Shown here piece after piece: positions 1 through 9,025 of a stretch of 64,000 nt of DNA; the stretch's first letter is position 1, and each line of letters starts with the position of its first letter. The position numbers and the translations under genes are program-made. The notes beneath the pieces were generated by a model. The model saw only the letters and a list, made by a program, of their open reading frames with translations, ran no database searches and was not told the origin of the DNA. This DNA is from Synechococcus sp. CB0101 (GTDB taxonomy: Bacteria > Cyanobacteriota > Cyanobacteriia > PCC-6307 > Cyanobiaceae): assembly GCF_000179235.2 (NCBI RefSeq), contig NZ_CP039373.1, forward strand, positions 2,015,860-2,079,859, written 5' to 3'.

Positions 1-861
1 GAGGCCCTGGCTCAGGAGGAACTGGCTGAGCTGGCGACGCGCATCAGCGCTTTGGAGGAACAGCTCACCCTGGCCTTGCTGCCCCGTGATCCCCGCGATG
101 AACGCAGCGTGATGCTGGAGATCCGCGCCGGGGCCGGCGGCGATGAGGCGGCGCTGTGGGCCGGTGATCTGGCGCGCATGTATGAGCGCTATGCCCAGAG
201 CGTGGGCTGGAAGGTGCAGCCGGTGAGTGCTTCGGAAGCTGAGCTCGGCGGCTACAAGGAATTGATCCTGGCGATCAAGGGCGATGGCGTATTCAGCCAG
301 CTGAAATTTGAGGCCGGCGTGCACCGGGTGCAGCGGGTGCCGGCTACCGAATCCCAGGGCCGCGTACACACCTCCACCGCCACGGTGGCGGTGATGCCGG
401 AGGCTGATCCCGTGGAGGTGCAGATCGACCCCGGCGACCTGGAGATCAGCACGGCCCGCTCCGGCGGTGCCGGCGGCCAGAACGTGAACAAGGTGGAAAC
501 CGCCGTGGATCTACTCCACAAACCCACGGGCATCCGCGTGTTCTGCACCCAGGAGCGCTCCCAGTTGCAGAACCGCGAGCGGGCATTGGAGATCCTGCGG
601 GCCAAGCTCTATGAGCGTGAGCTGGCGACTGCCAACGCCGAGGAGCGCTCGGCTCGCCTGGCGCAGGTGGGCACGGGCGATCGCAGCGAAAAGATCCGCA
701 CCTACAACTACAAAGACAACCGCACCACCGATCACCGCCTCGGCCGCAACTTCTCGTTGGAGCCAGTGCTGCAGGGTCAGTTGGCCGAGCTGATCGGCGC
801 GTGCGTGTCGGCCGATCAGCGCCGTCAGCTTGAGGAATTGGCGGAGCAGGCCGGCGGCTGA
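1..861 (+). CDS. prfA: Peptide chain release factor 1, 5'-truncated
   Basis: Class I release factor that recognises UAA/UAG stop codons and hydrolyses peptidyl-tRNA on the ribosome. The frame is open from base 1, so the start lies upstream of the window; 286 codons remain. The catalytic GGQ loop is visible as [16 protein letters not shown], followed by the basic RF-1 tail region ([18 protein letters not shown]). The upstream residues [15 protein letters not shown] are typical of the PCRF domain. The C-terminus looks intact, and the gene ends 7 bases before a convergent HNH gene. RF1 rather than RF2 is preferred from the overall sequence character; the codon-recognition tripeptide was not pinned down. 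Confidence 0.96.
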   Translation, partial: EALAQEELAELATRISALEEQLTLALLPRDPRDERSVMLEIRAGAGGDEAALWAGDLARMYERYAQSVGWKVQPVSASEAELGGYKELILAIKGDGVFSQLKFEAGVHRVQRVPATESQGRVHTSTATVAVMPEADPVEVQIDPGDLEISTARSGGAGGQNVNKVETAVDLLHKPTGIRVFCTQERSQLQNRERALEILRAKLYERELATANAEERSARLAQVGTGDRSEKIRTYNYKDNRTTDHRLGRNFSLEPVLQGQLAELIGACVSADQRRQLEELAEQAGG

Positions 862-868
862 GGCTGGC

Positions 869-1396
869 TCAGGCTGCGGCGTTCTGGCCGTTGTCGTCCC
901 AGCCCTGCACGTACTTGGCCCACTCGCTGTGTTGGCCACGGGCCATTTGCCGCTGGGCCTCGAACAACGGCCCACTCAGCGGCCGACGCGGGGGCTGCAG
1001 CAGCAGCATCCCTGCTTCGCGTGGGGTGCGATTGCCCTTGTGCACGTTGCAGCGCAGGCAGGCGGTGGTCACGTTGTCCCAGCTGTGGCTGCCGCCGCGG
1101 CTGCGGGGCATCACATGATCGATCGAGAGCCGTTCGCTCTCGCTGCCGCAGTACTGGCAGCGGTGGCCATCGCGTTGGAACAGATTGCGGCGGGTGAGCG
1201 GCAGGGCCCGGAACGGCACCCGCACAAATTGGCGCAGGCGGATCACCGTGGGGCGGTGCAAGCCTGGGCGCAACTGCAGATCGCTGGCGTGCTCCAGGCC
1301 TTCGGCCTTTCCCTTGAGCACCATCACCGTGGCGCGCCGCCAGCTCGTGATGTTGAGCGGCTCGTAAGAGGCGTTGAGAACCAGTACGTGGCCCAT
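869..1396 (-). CDS. HNH endonuclease family protein
   Basis: A 175-residue protein with a C-terminal HNH nuclease fold. Two zinc-binding CxxC pairs (CQYC and CLRC) flank the catalytic stretch IDHVMPRSRGG and the Asn of SWDN. The N-terminal half (VLNASYEPLNI) is typical of a conserved cyanobacterial and actinobacterial HNH family with no experimentally settled role. It starts at ATG 1396, divergent from alr, and is convergent with prfA. No intron, intein or phage context is seen, so a housekeeping or DNA-repair-like role is more likely than a homing function. That is inference. Confidence 0.85.
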   Translation of the reverse strand: MGHVLVLNASYEPLNITSWRRATVMVLKGKAEGLEHASDLQLRPGLHRPTVIRLRQFVRVPFRALPLTRRNLFQRDGHRCQYCGSESERLSIDHVMPRSRGGSHSWDNVTTACLRCNVHKGNRTPREAGMLLLQPPRRPLSGPLFEAQRQMARGQHSEWAKYVQGWDDNGQNAAA

Positions 1397-1495
1397 GGGA
1401 GTGGCCCCTGGCAGCCCTGGAATTGCCCGTCATGCTAAGGGCCCTGTTCGAAAGGTGATGCAGTCCCGCTTACGCTTTCGGCAACGCCCTGCCGG

Positions 1496-2686
1496 ATGAC
1501 AGACCCTTCCCCGGCCATCAGCCCTTCGGGTGACCCCTGGCCCCATCCACGCCAGCGGGCCTGGGTGGAGGTGTGCGAAGCGGCTGTGCAGGCCAATGCT
1601 CGCAGCCTGCGTCGTTCCCTGGCCCCCGGTTGCCAGCTGATGGCTGTGGTGAAGGCCGACGGCTACGGCCACGGTGCGGTGCCGGTGGCGCGGGCCGCCG
1701 CCGCTGGTGGCGCTAGCACTTTTGGGGTGGCCACCCTGCAGGAGGGGGTGGAACTGCGCCAGGCGGGGTTGCGTCAGCCGGTGCTGGTGCTGGGCAACCT
1801 CACCCAACCGGAGGAGTTGCGGGCCTGCCTGCACTGGCAGTTGATGCCCACCCTCAGCGGCATGCGCGAGGCGCTGCTCTGCCAGAACCTGGCGGCGGGC
1901 AGCGGCCGGCCCATGGCGGTGCAGCTCAAGCTGGATACGGGCATGGCTCGCCTCGGTGCGCCTTGGCAGGAAGGGCGCCGCATCGCGGAGGCCATCTCCG
2001 CTCTAGAGGCGGTGCAGCTCGCCGGGCTCTATTCCCACCTGGCGGATGCCGATGCCCCTGGCACGGTCCTCGATCCGCTCACCCGTCAGCAGCAGGAGCG
2101 CTTCGAGCAGGTGCTCACCGGTGTTCAGGAGGCCGGCCTGGCCTGTGGCAGCCGCCACCTGGCCAATTCCGCCGGCACCTTGCGTACCGCCCAACTTCAC
2201 TACGACATGGTGCGCGTGGGGCTGGCCCTCTACGGCCAGCGGCCGGCAGTGCACCTGGGGGGCAGCTTGGCGCTGCAGCCGGCCATGCAGGTGCGGGCGC
2301 GGGTGAGCCTGATTCGGGAGGTGCCGGCCGGCACGGGTGTGAGCTACGGCCATCGCTTCACCACCCAGCGCCCCAGCCGCTTGGCGGTGGTGAGCATCGG
2401 CTATGCCGATGGGGTACCAAGGCTGCTCTCCAACCGGCTGCAGGTGCTGCACCATGGCCGCCGCATCCCCCAGGTGGGGGCGATCACCATGGACCAGCTG
2501 GTGCTCGATGCCACGGAGGCACCGGAGCTGGAGCAGGGCAGCGTGGTGACGCTGCTGGGCAGCGATGGCGGCGAGCGCATCGATCCGCTGGCCTGGAGCG
2601 ATCCCTGCGGCACGATCCCCTGGGAGATCCTCTGCGGGTTCAAGCATCGGCTGCCGCGCCTGCCGATGGCTGGTCCCGACGCCTGA
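1496..2686 (+). CDS. alr: Alanine racemase
   Basis: PLP-dependent interconversion of L- and D-alanine, supplying D-Ala for peptidoglycan. The 396-residue length is normal for the family. The PLP-binding lysine lies in VVKADGYGHG (Lys53), and the second catalytic region is seen as GVSYGHRF, followed by SIGYADGVPR and the conserved GAITMDQ segment near the C-terminus. Both the N-terminal TIM-barrel and C-terminal beta domains are present. The ATG at 1496 is followed by a short Pro/Ser-rich tail before the barrel begins (WVEVCEAAVQAN). The gene is followed by tRNA-Ser 18 bases downstream. Confidence 0.97.
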   Translation: MTDPSPAISPSGDPWPHPRQRAWVEVCEAAVQANARSLRRSLAPGCQLMAVVKADGYGHGAVPVARAAAAGGASTFGVATLQEGVELRQAGLRQPVLVLGNLTQPEELRACLHWQLMPTLSGMREALLCQNLAAGSGRPMAVQLKLDTGMARLGAPWQEGRRIAEAISALEAVQLAGLYSHLADADAPGTVLDPLTRQQQERFEQVLTGVQEAGLACGSRHLANSAGTLRTAQLHYDMVRVGLALYGQRPAVHLGGSLALQPAMQVRARVSLIREVPAGTGVSYGHRFTTQRPSRLAVVSIGYADGVPRLLSNRLQVLHHGRRIPQVGAITMDQLVLDATEAPELEQGSVVTLLGSDGGERIDPLAWSDPCGTIPWEILCGFKHRLPRLPMAGPDA

Positions 2687-2704
2687 TAAGCTTGGCGAGC
2701 CGCT

Positions 2705-2793
2705 GGAGAGGTGGCTGAGTGGTTGAAAGCGGCTCCCTGCTAAGGAGTTACAGGAGGCAACTTCTGTCGAGGGTTCGAATCCCTCCCTCTCCG
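2705..2793 (+). tRNA. tRNA-Ser (anticodon GCT)
   Basis: A class II tRNA with a long variable arm. The 7-bp acceptor stem pairs GGAGAGG (2705-2711) with CCTCTCC (2786-2792), and G2793 is the discriminator base. The anticodon stem GCTCC/GGAGT encloses the loop CTGCTAA, with anticodon GCT at 2739-2741, which reads AGC/AGU serine codons. The T arm GAGGG-TTCGAAT-CCCTC is perfect. CCA is not encoded. The AT-richer exporter block begins about 0.3 kb downstream, so this tRNA is a plausible island insertion point. Confidence 0.96.
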
Positions 2794-3168
2794 TTTTAAA
2801 CGATCTTTTGATTGCCTTCGGTGATAAGGCATTCAACTGATTTTGATTTCCTAGATCGTCAACGGCTTGCGTTGAAAGCGATCGAAACTGTTGGGCAACG
2901 TCGATTGGTGGCGCCGAATGGTGTCGTGATGGTGGTGCCAAGGCGCTATCGCCTGGCTCAACATCCTCTCTTTCAACGGGCCGTGATCGCGGGGAGCCTC
3001 ATGCTCGGTTGAACATGTTTGCGATGGCTATAGATCTTCTTGCTGGAGAGATGCGAATCGATCACGTCATTGGCTGCAGGGTTGTAGTTCAACTCTGGAA
3101 AACAATTGAATCGTGATCCTTGTATCCTGCTAGGCTTGGGCTCATATTCATCCGGTTTTCGCTCGGCG
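2794..3168 (+). other. Intergenic region between tRNA-Ser and the exporter genes
   Basis: About 375 bases with no convincing gene. A 66-codon open frame at 2812-3012 begins with ATG but has no clear ribosome binding site, no recognisable domain and no double-glycine or NHLP-like leader, so it is not called. Base composition drops from here into the exporter. The region probably carries the promoter of the three-gene operon, but I could not identify a convincing -35/-10 pair by eye. Confidence 0.5.
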
Positions 3169-4551
3169 ATGCGACTCCGTGTCAAGCAGACGAGCAAGCA
3201 GGCTTTTCAGATCCTGAGGCCTCCCTTGTTCTGGGTTGCCAGTGGATTGGTGGCGGTGACGGCGGTGCTAACGGGCTGGGCGGTTTTAGCAAGAATTCCT
3301 GAGACCACAACTGGATTGGGCACGCTAACGCCAATTGATAGCGTGTTTTCGATTTCGGCGAACGGGAGTGGCACCGTCTTGTACCCCATCCGTTGGGTTA
3401 AGGATCAGTACCGGTACTCGCCACCAGCTTGGAGTAAGCAGGCATTTGATTATCTTGAAAATCCTCGGAGTGTGTCCGATGAAGATCTCTATCGCTTGAT
3501 TCAGTCGGTTCTTGAATCAATTACAGTCTACGATACAGAAAGATTCCCCGTTGATAGTGCCAATCGTGGCCTTAAACGTGATGGTGAGAATTATACGCTT
3601 GATTTTGCGGCGAATGATGTGATCGTGATCATTGAGAACTCGGCGGCACGCACCAAGCTTCAAGGAGCCCTTTTGGCACTGACGGAAAGCATTGAGCTTC
3701 TGCAGGCTGTGCAGAGCAGCCAGAAAGAATCTACTGAGTATGGGCAAGCAACTCTTGACGAGCAGGCTGATTTGCTCAAGCGCCTACAGAAGGTCTACGA
3801 GCAAGGTGCGATCAATCGGGAACAGTTCTTGCAGTCCAAGTCAAGCCTTTCGGCATCAAAGTCGAATCAGGCGAGCCAGATCAGTCAATTGAATAAGATT
3901 AAAACCGAAATATCTCAAAACAAAATAGAGTTAAAGAATGTCTTTTCTGACTATCTGCGTTCCTCGGTCGTCTTTGCGAATGATCCAGGTCGTGTGGATG
4001 CACTCATTGCACCGCAGTGGAGTGAAGTACAGCCTGGGGCGGAAGTGATGACCATCTCGTGGAGTCAAAAACTCAAGCCCAATACCATTCCCGTTTTTGT
4101 TGATCAGCGCTCAGCTTCTATGATTTCGCTTGGCAACCAAATTATTGCTACACCCTCTGGCTTCAGTGCAGCGGAGGTGGGCGGCATCAAAGGTCGTGTG
4201 TCCAGCATTGATGCTCAACCCTTATCGGTGGCGCAATTAACGAAGCGTTTGGGCTCTGAGGGTTTAGCGAGCACCGTGGCCTCTGGTGGTGCCTATCAGG
4301 TGTTTGTCCAGCTTCAACGTGTCGTTAACACGTCAAGTTCCAGGGAAGAGGTGGGATCCAATCGTGGTGGCTATGTCTGGAATAACCGTAGTAATCCTCC
4401 CGTGCCACCGCGAGAAGGAATGCTGATGCAAGTTCAATTTACTACGCGCTATCGAACTCCTCTGGAAATGCTGATCCCAGCGGTTAAGGAGTTCATGGGA
4501 TTGGAAGAGCCAGCGCGCTTCCGCAATCTTCAGGCAGGCGGTGGTCAATAA
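3169..4551 (+). CDS. HlyD-family adaptor of an NHLM-type peptide exporter
   Basis: Periplasmic adaptor (membrane fusion protein) expected to link an inner-membrane ABC exporter to an outer-membrane channel. It has a short cytoplasmic N-terminus, one membrane anchor (LFWVASGLVAVTAVLTGWAV), a beta region (GLGTLTPIDSVFSISANGSG), then a long helical hairpin rich in Gln, Leu and Lys (about residues 160-270), and a C-terminal beta region. The frame is open from TTG 3106; ATG 3169 places the anchor at the usual distance from the N-terminus and is preferred (460 aa). It overlaps the next gene's GTG start by 11 bases, indicating one operon. Compared with flanking genes it is AT-rich. The NHLM assignment rests mainly on its two ABC partners. 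Confidence 0.8.
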   Translation: MRLRVKQTSKQAFQILRPPLFWVASGLVAVTAVLTGWAVLARIPETTTGLGTLTPIDSVFSISANGSGTVLYPIRWVKDQYRYSPPAWSKQAFDYLENPRSVSDEDLYRLIQSVLESITVYDTERFPVDSANRGLKRDGENYTLDFAANDVIVIIENSAARTKLQGALLALTESIELLQAVQSSQKESTEYGQATLDEQADLLKRLQKVYEQGAINREQFLQSKSSLSASKSNQASQISQLNKIKTEISQNKIELKNVFSDYLRSSVVFANDPGRVDALIAPQWSEVQPGAEVMTISWSQKLKPNTIPVFVDQRSASMISLGNQIIATPSGFSAAEVGGIKGRVSSIDAQPLSVAQLTKRLGSEGLASTVASGGAYQVFVQLQRVVNTSSSREEVGSNRGGYVWNNRSNPPVPPREGMLMQVQFTTRYRTPLEMLIPAVKEFMGLEEPARFRNLQAGGGQ

Positions 4552-6826
4552 GATGCCACAAGGTGTGATGGCGCGTTTTTCTGCATGGAGAAGTGCAGTC
4601 TTAAGACGAAAGGTTCCTCTTGTTCTGCAGTATGAGGTGGCCGAATGCGGGGCCGCTTCGTTATCAATGGTTCTTAGATACTTTGGGCTCTTTCTGCCTC
4701 TATCTAAGCTGCGCTATGAATGCGGAGTGAGTCGAGATGGAAGCAATCTTCTCAATATCAAGAAGGCTGCTGAGACGCTTGGCATGAGCTGTAGTGGCAT
4801 TAAGTTGACTGCGGATGAAATGTTTTCCTATTCACCCAAGCAGCCTTGTATCTGCTGGTGGGACTATAATCACTTTGTTGTGCTCGAGTCAATTCACTCT
4901 CGCAAGGCATGCATTGTGGATCCTGCTCAAGGGCGATACAAACTGAGCCTATCTGATTTCAATCATCACTTCTCTGGCATTGCCTTGTTGCTAGAGCCAA
5001 CCGCTTCCTTTGTGAAAGCCGGTCGACCTGAACGTGAATTTCAGTCGTTTCTAAAGCATTTACTGAATTATAAGACTGTCCTGGCAATTATTATTGTTTT
5101 AGCAGTCTTTGGGGCCCCGCTTTCCCTATTCTCTGCTGGTCTGTCCGGAGCTTTTCTCTCGGAATTTATTCAGAATCAGCGCTTTGGCTATGGAATTCCA
5201 ATTGTATGGCTCACACTGCTGATCGCTTTTCTCAACATTGTCGACTCTCTTCTCAATTCCAATCTATATCGCCGGCTAAGAGTTGACTTTTCAAAAAAGC
5301 TTACGCTTGATATTGGGCAGAAGCTCTTTACAGTTAACTTTGACTTCTACACAACACGTTTTATCGGCGATATTGCGGGCCGTCTGAGTATTGGCAATCA
5401 GGTTTCTTCAGAGCTCTTTCACACATTTACTCCCAAGTTTGTTGATATTATGGGGTCTATCCTCGTGGCCCCTTTTATTCTCCTGATCTCGTGGCAGTTG
5501 TCTCTGCTGACGATTATCTATTTGTTGTTAACGACTTCCTTGTCGGCTCTAACAACGTTGAGCACCGTTGACGACCTTAGATCGATCGATCTTGAATCGG
5601 GTAAAGTGTCTGGAATCTATGTCCGGATGCTGAAGGATATTCGCCTCATTAAGGCCTGCAACCTAGACTTCCGCTATATCTCAGAAATTCTAGATCTCAA
5701 TGCGCCTTTGCTGGTCAAGACGCAGCAAATTGACCTGAAAATACGCAGCTTAGGGCTTGTAGGCGATTTTTTATCGGCTTTTTATGAATACAGCTCGATT
5801 GCTTTGGCGGCGCTACTCGTGATTCAGGGAGATATCAACCTAGCGGGTTTTACGGCTTTTCAAACACTGAGGGGATATCTCACCGCACCAATTGCCCAGC
5901 TTGCCTCCATGTTCGAAGATCTTCAACGTGCGAATGCTTCGCTGGGGCGCCTTGTTGATCTCTTTGGTGTGCAGGACGATACTCGAATCCAATCTTTAGA
6001 TCTTATTGCCCAACAAAGTCGATTCGCCCCCCGCGCTGTTCAGCAGAGGCCTTCCAATGGTGCCCTCTTGAGTGATCAACCACTCCATCTGCAAATTGTC
6101 AATCTCAGCTACGCATTCTCGCCTCTTCAGGCGCCAGTTGTTTCAGGGCTCAACCTCGATCTTCCGCCTGGTTCGATGACTACCATCGTTGGTCCTAGCG
6201 GCTCCGGTAAGTCAACACTCTTAAAGATTATTGCAGGTCTTTCTGGTGCTTATGAAGGATCACTTCTCTTCAATGGTTTGACGTGGGCTGATTATGAAGA
6301 TGCATCATTGCGGTCAGCGCTTGGTTACGTCTCGCAAGACAACATTCCAATTCGTGGCACTATTCTTGATAATATACGCCTTTTTGATTCGTCAATCTCT
6401 GAGGCCGAGGTTGAGCAAGCTGCTCATCTTGCTCGGTTTGCAGAGGTGGTTGCTCAGTTGCCAAGAGGCTTGCAAACCCGTCTCAAGGATGGTGGAATGG
6501 CCCTATCTGGAGGCCAGCTTCAGCGGCTTGCGATTACACGTTCGCTTTGCCGTTCACCAAAGCTTTTGATTCTCGATGAGGCCACTAGTGCCTTGGATAT
6601 TCCTACAGAGCGGGCGATTCTCGAGTCGGTTCGCTCGCTCGGTATTACTGTTCTTTGTGTTGCTCACCGGCTGGTCGCAGCTGAAATGAGTGATCAAGTT
6701 GTGGTGATGCGCGCTGGTTCAATCGTTGAGCGGGGCTCTCCTTCCGAACTCAATTCACAACAGTCCTCAATTTATTCCAATTTGCTCAGCTTCGAATCCA
6801 GTATCGACATCACCCCTAACGACTGA
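4541..6826 (+). CDS. Peptidase C39-containing ABC exporter (NHLM/LanT type)
   Basis: A 761-residue half-transporter that both cleaves and exports leader-bearing peptides. The N-terminal C39 cysteine protease has the oxyanion Gln30 and Cys36 in LQYEVAECGAASL, His111 in DYNHFVVL and Asp127 in VDPAQG. A six-helix membrane domain follows (about 180-470), then an ABC ATPase with Walker A GPSGSGKSTLL near residue 550, signature LSGGQLQR and Walker B LLILDEATSALD. All catalytic residues are intact, so processing after a double-glycine-type leader is predicted from the family. The start is GTG 4541 or ATG 4553, just past the upstream stop. It is closely followed by a second ABC transporter, the arrangement known for NHLM-type systems. 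No cognate precursor peptide is visible nearby. Confidence 0.9.
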   Translation: MVNKMPQGVMARFSAWRSAVLRRKVPLVLQYEVAECGAASLSMVLRYFGLFLPLSKLRYECGVSRDGSNLLNIKKAAETLGMSCSGIKLTADEMFSYSPKQPCICWWDYNHFVVLESIHSRKACIVDPAQGRYKLSLSDFNHHFSGIALLLEPTASFVKAGRPEREFQSFLKHLLNYKTVLAIIIVLAVFGAPLSLFSAGLSGAFLSEFIQNQRFGYGIPIVWLTLLIAFLNIVDSLLNSNLYRRLRVDFSKKLTLDIGQKLFTVNFDFYTTRFIGDIAGRLSIGNQVSSELFHTFTPKFVDIMGSILVAPFILLISWQLSLLTIIYLLLTTSLSALTTLSTVDDLRSIDLESGKVSGIYVRMLKDIRLIKACNLDFRYISEILDLNAPLLVKTQQIDLKIRSLGLVGDFLSAFYEYSSIALAALLVIQGDINLAGFTAFQTLRGYLTAPIAQLASMFEDLQRANASLGRLVDLFGVQDDTRIQSLDLIAQQSRFAPRAVQQRPSNGALLSDQPLHLQIVNLSYAFSPLQAPVVSGLNLDLPPGSMTTIVGPSGSGKSTLLKIIAGLSGAYEGSLLFNGLTWADYEDASLRSALGYVSQDNIPIRGTILDNIRLFDSSISEAEVEQAAHLARFAEVVAQLPRGLQTRLKDGGMALSGGQLQRLAITRSLCRSPKLLILDEATSALDIPTERAILESVRSLGITVLCVAHRLVAAEMSDQVVVMRAGSIVERGSPSELNSQQSSIYSNLLSFESSIDITPND

Positions 6827-6828
6827 CG

Positions 6829-9024
6829 ATGGCTTCTCAATCTTCCAGTCGCGAGCTACAAGAGCAGATTCTGGCTTCTGCTAACACTCTCGTTGAATTC
6901 GAACCCCAGGGGCGCCAGTTACCTAGTCGTCTCACAGACGAAGATTCAACGCATAAGCTGATCATCTTTCTGCGTCGTTATTTTGGCCTTTCTGAGGAGA
7001 GCGCTGTCAAAGATGCGGATACAGTCGAAGATGTTCTCGCTATCAATGGATTCTTCATTCGTCCTGTAACCCTGAAGAAAGATCGACCATCATGGCAATC
7101 TAACCCGATACTTGTTGATTCGCCTGATGGTAATAATCTCTCAGTTCTTGATACTAGATCACGGCAGATGGCCCTGATCAGTCTGGAAGATTTTGCTGAA
7201 GAGCGAATTCACGATCCTGTTGGGCTCGCTGATCGTGTAGGCGACTCTGGATATGAGGTTTATCCACTGCTCCCTGAAGGTGCTACCTCTGTTAGGGCTC
7301 TGATTGCGTTTATTCTGCCCGCCATCCAGGCTGATCTGATTCGTTCGTTGGCACTGGCGATTGTCCTGATCGCTTTTGCGCTTGTTTCTCCGTTGATCAC
7401 TGGACGTGTTGTCGGTGATGTGGTGCCAAGTGGAGATCTGGCTTGGGTAGCTGCTGTATTTGTGATCGGTATCATCCTTGCTGTTTATCAGTCTGCATTT
7501 TCTTATCTCAAGTCATTTTATACCGCTCGAATCTCTAATCAACTCACGCTTCGACTCGACCCCGCGCTGTTTCATCGCGTGTTGGCTTTGCCGGTGGGTT
7601 TTCTTGAGCAGTACACCACCGGAGATCTGAGTACCCGTCTGAATTCCATCTCAAGCATTGTTTCTACGATCTCTTCCCAGTCTCTCGCCACCCTGTTGAA
7701 CTCCTTATCTCTGCTGGGATATGGAGGGATGATGCTCTATCTGGATGCAGGCCTAAGCGTGCCACTGTTTATCTATGTCTTCTTAAGCTCAATCATCCAG
7801 GTTCTGTTGGTTCGCAGGCAGCTCAAGCTCTATCGGCAGTCAGTTCCTCAGGGTGCTGAGAATTATGATCTCACGATTGAAACCCTGTCGTCTATTGCCC
7901 AGATCAGGGTATCTGGTAACGAGCCTTTCTTTCTGCAAAGGTGGTACTCCAGTCTATTGGGTATCCTGCGTCTTAATATCCAGGCTGAGAAGTTATCCGA
8001 CTGGAACAGGGCTGCTTCCAGCGTCTTGCAAACGCTTGGCATCGCCATCTTGTATGTGGCTTTAATTCGCAAGCTTCTCGGTGCCAACTCTTTGGAGCAG
8101 GTGGCGTTGGGGGTGTCAACCTTCATCGTTTTTACCAATGCGTATTCTGGTTTTTCCAATGCGCTGTTGTCACTTGCTTCTCTTGTTAATACTGTAACTG
8201 GCACGCTTCTGGTCGAGATTGACCGCGTATTGCCCTTGCTCAGGCAGTCGGACGAGTCTACGGCCTACTTTGGCGACGAACGCAAGAGCCTTGACGGCGC
8301 TATTGAATTCAGGGATGTGGTTTTTTCTTATGCTGGCGCGGAGAGTAGTTCTCCCCTCTTCTCTGGGCTGAACTTTGATCTGAAGCCCGGAAAGTTTAAT
8401 GTGATCTTTGGCCCCAGTGGATCCGGTAAGTCCACCATCCTATCGCTGATCCTTGGGTTTGTGATTCCTCAGGATGGCTCAATTCTTATTGATGGGATTC
8501 CACTCAACAAGCTTGATATTCGCGCTTTCAGGTCGCAAATCGGAGCTGTTCTCCAGCAATCTGAGCTCACGCCGGGTTCGATTCTTGATGCTGTGACCGG
8601 TAGCCTCGAGACATCAGAGGACAATGTTTGGCAAGCGCTCAGTCTCGTCAATATTGCTGAAGAAGTGGCAGCGATGCCCATGAAGCTTCAGACGATTCTC
8701 TCCGAGGGCTCATCGGTGATCTCGGGTGGTCAGAGGCAGCGGCTCTGCATTGCTCGGGCTCTACTCAATCATCCGCGCATGCTGCTTGAGGATGAAGCAA
8801 CGAGTGCCCTCGATGCCTATTCGCAATCGGTGATCATTGAAAACTTGCGACAGCGATCGATTACCCGCATCGTAGTGGCTCATCGAATCGCTACCGTTCG
8901 AGACTGTGACCATATGGTGGTGATCAACCGAGGCAAGGTTGAGGCCTCCGGAACATTTCAAGAGTGCCTTGCCCAGTCATCTTTCTTGCAAGAGGCCGTG
9001 CGGGGTCTTTCTGGGGCGCCCTAG
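6829..9024 (+). CDS. Second NHLM-type ABC transporter, no peptidase domain
   Basis: A 731-residue half-transporter beginning 2 bases after the previous stop. The first 165 or so residues are soluble and carry no C39 motif. A membrane domain follows (about 165-470, first helix around SLALAIVLIAFALVSPLI), then an ABC ATPase with Walker A GPSGSGKSTILS near residue 528 and signature ISGGQRQR. Walker B reads MLLEDEATSALD: the aliphatic residue normally just before the catalytic Asp-Glu is a glutamate. In NHLM systems this subunit is thought to pair with the peptidase-bearing one as a heterodimer. It ends one base before a convergent response-regulator gene. Confidence 0.88.
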   Translation: MASQSSSRELQEQILASANTLVEFEPQGRQLPSRLTDEDSTHKLIIFLRRYFGLSEESAVKDADTVEDVLAINGFFIRPVTLKKDRPSWQSNPILVDSPDGNNLSVLDTRSRQMALISLEDFAEERIHDPVGLADRVGDSGYEVYPLLPEGATSVRALIAFILPAIQADLIRSLALAIVLIAFALVSPLITGRVVGDVVPSGDLAWVAAVFVIGIILAVYQSAFSYLKSFYTARISNQLTLRLDPALFHRVLALPVGFLEQYTTGDLSTRLNSISSIVSTISSQSLATLLNSLSLLGYGGMMLYLDAGLSVPLFIYVFLSSIIQVLLVRRQLKLYRQSVPQGAENYDLTIETLSSIAQIRVSGNEPFFLQRWYSSLLGILRLNIQAEKLSDWNRAASSVLQTLGIAILYVALIRKLLGANSLEQVALGVSTFIVFTNAYSGFSNALLSLASLVNTVTGTLLVEIDRVLPLLRQSDESTAYFGDERKSLDGAIEFRDVVFSYAGAESSSPLFSGLNFDLKPGKFNVIFGPSGSGKSTILSLILGFVIPQDGSILIDGIPLNKLDIRAFRSQIGAVLQQSELTPGSILDAVTGSLETSEDNVWQALSLVNIAEEVAAMPMKLQTILSEGSSVISGGQRQRLCIARALLNHPRMLLEDEATSALDAYSQSVIIENLRQRSITRIVVAHRIATVRDCDHMVVINRGKVEASGTFQECLAQSSFLQEAVRGLSGAP

Positions 9025-9025
9025 C

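Noticed and set aside
830-1438. 202-codon plus-strand frame over the HNH gene
   Set aside because: It is the antisense shadow of a clear HNH nuclease with zinc and catalytic motifs.
2812-3012. 66-codon frame after tRNA-Ser as a possible exporter substrate
   Set aside because: No GG-type leader, no Nif11/NHLP similarity and no ribosome binding site.
6791-6799. TTCGAATCC match to the tRNA-Ser T arm as an island attachment repeat
   Set aside because: Only 9 bases and inside a coding gene; expected by chance. No longer repeat of the tRNA 3' end was found downstream.
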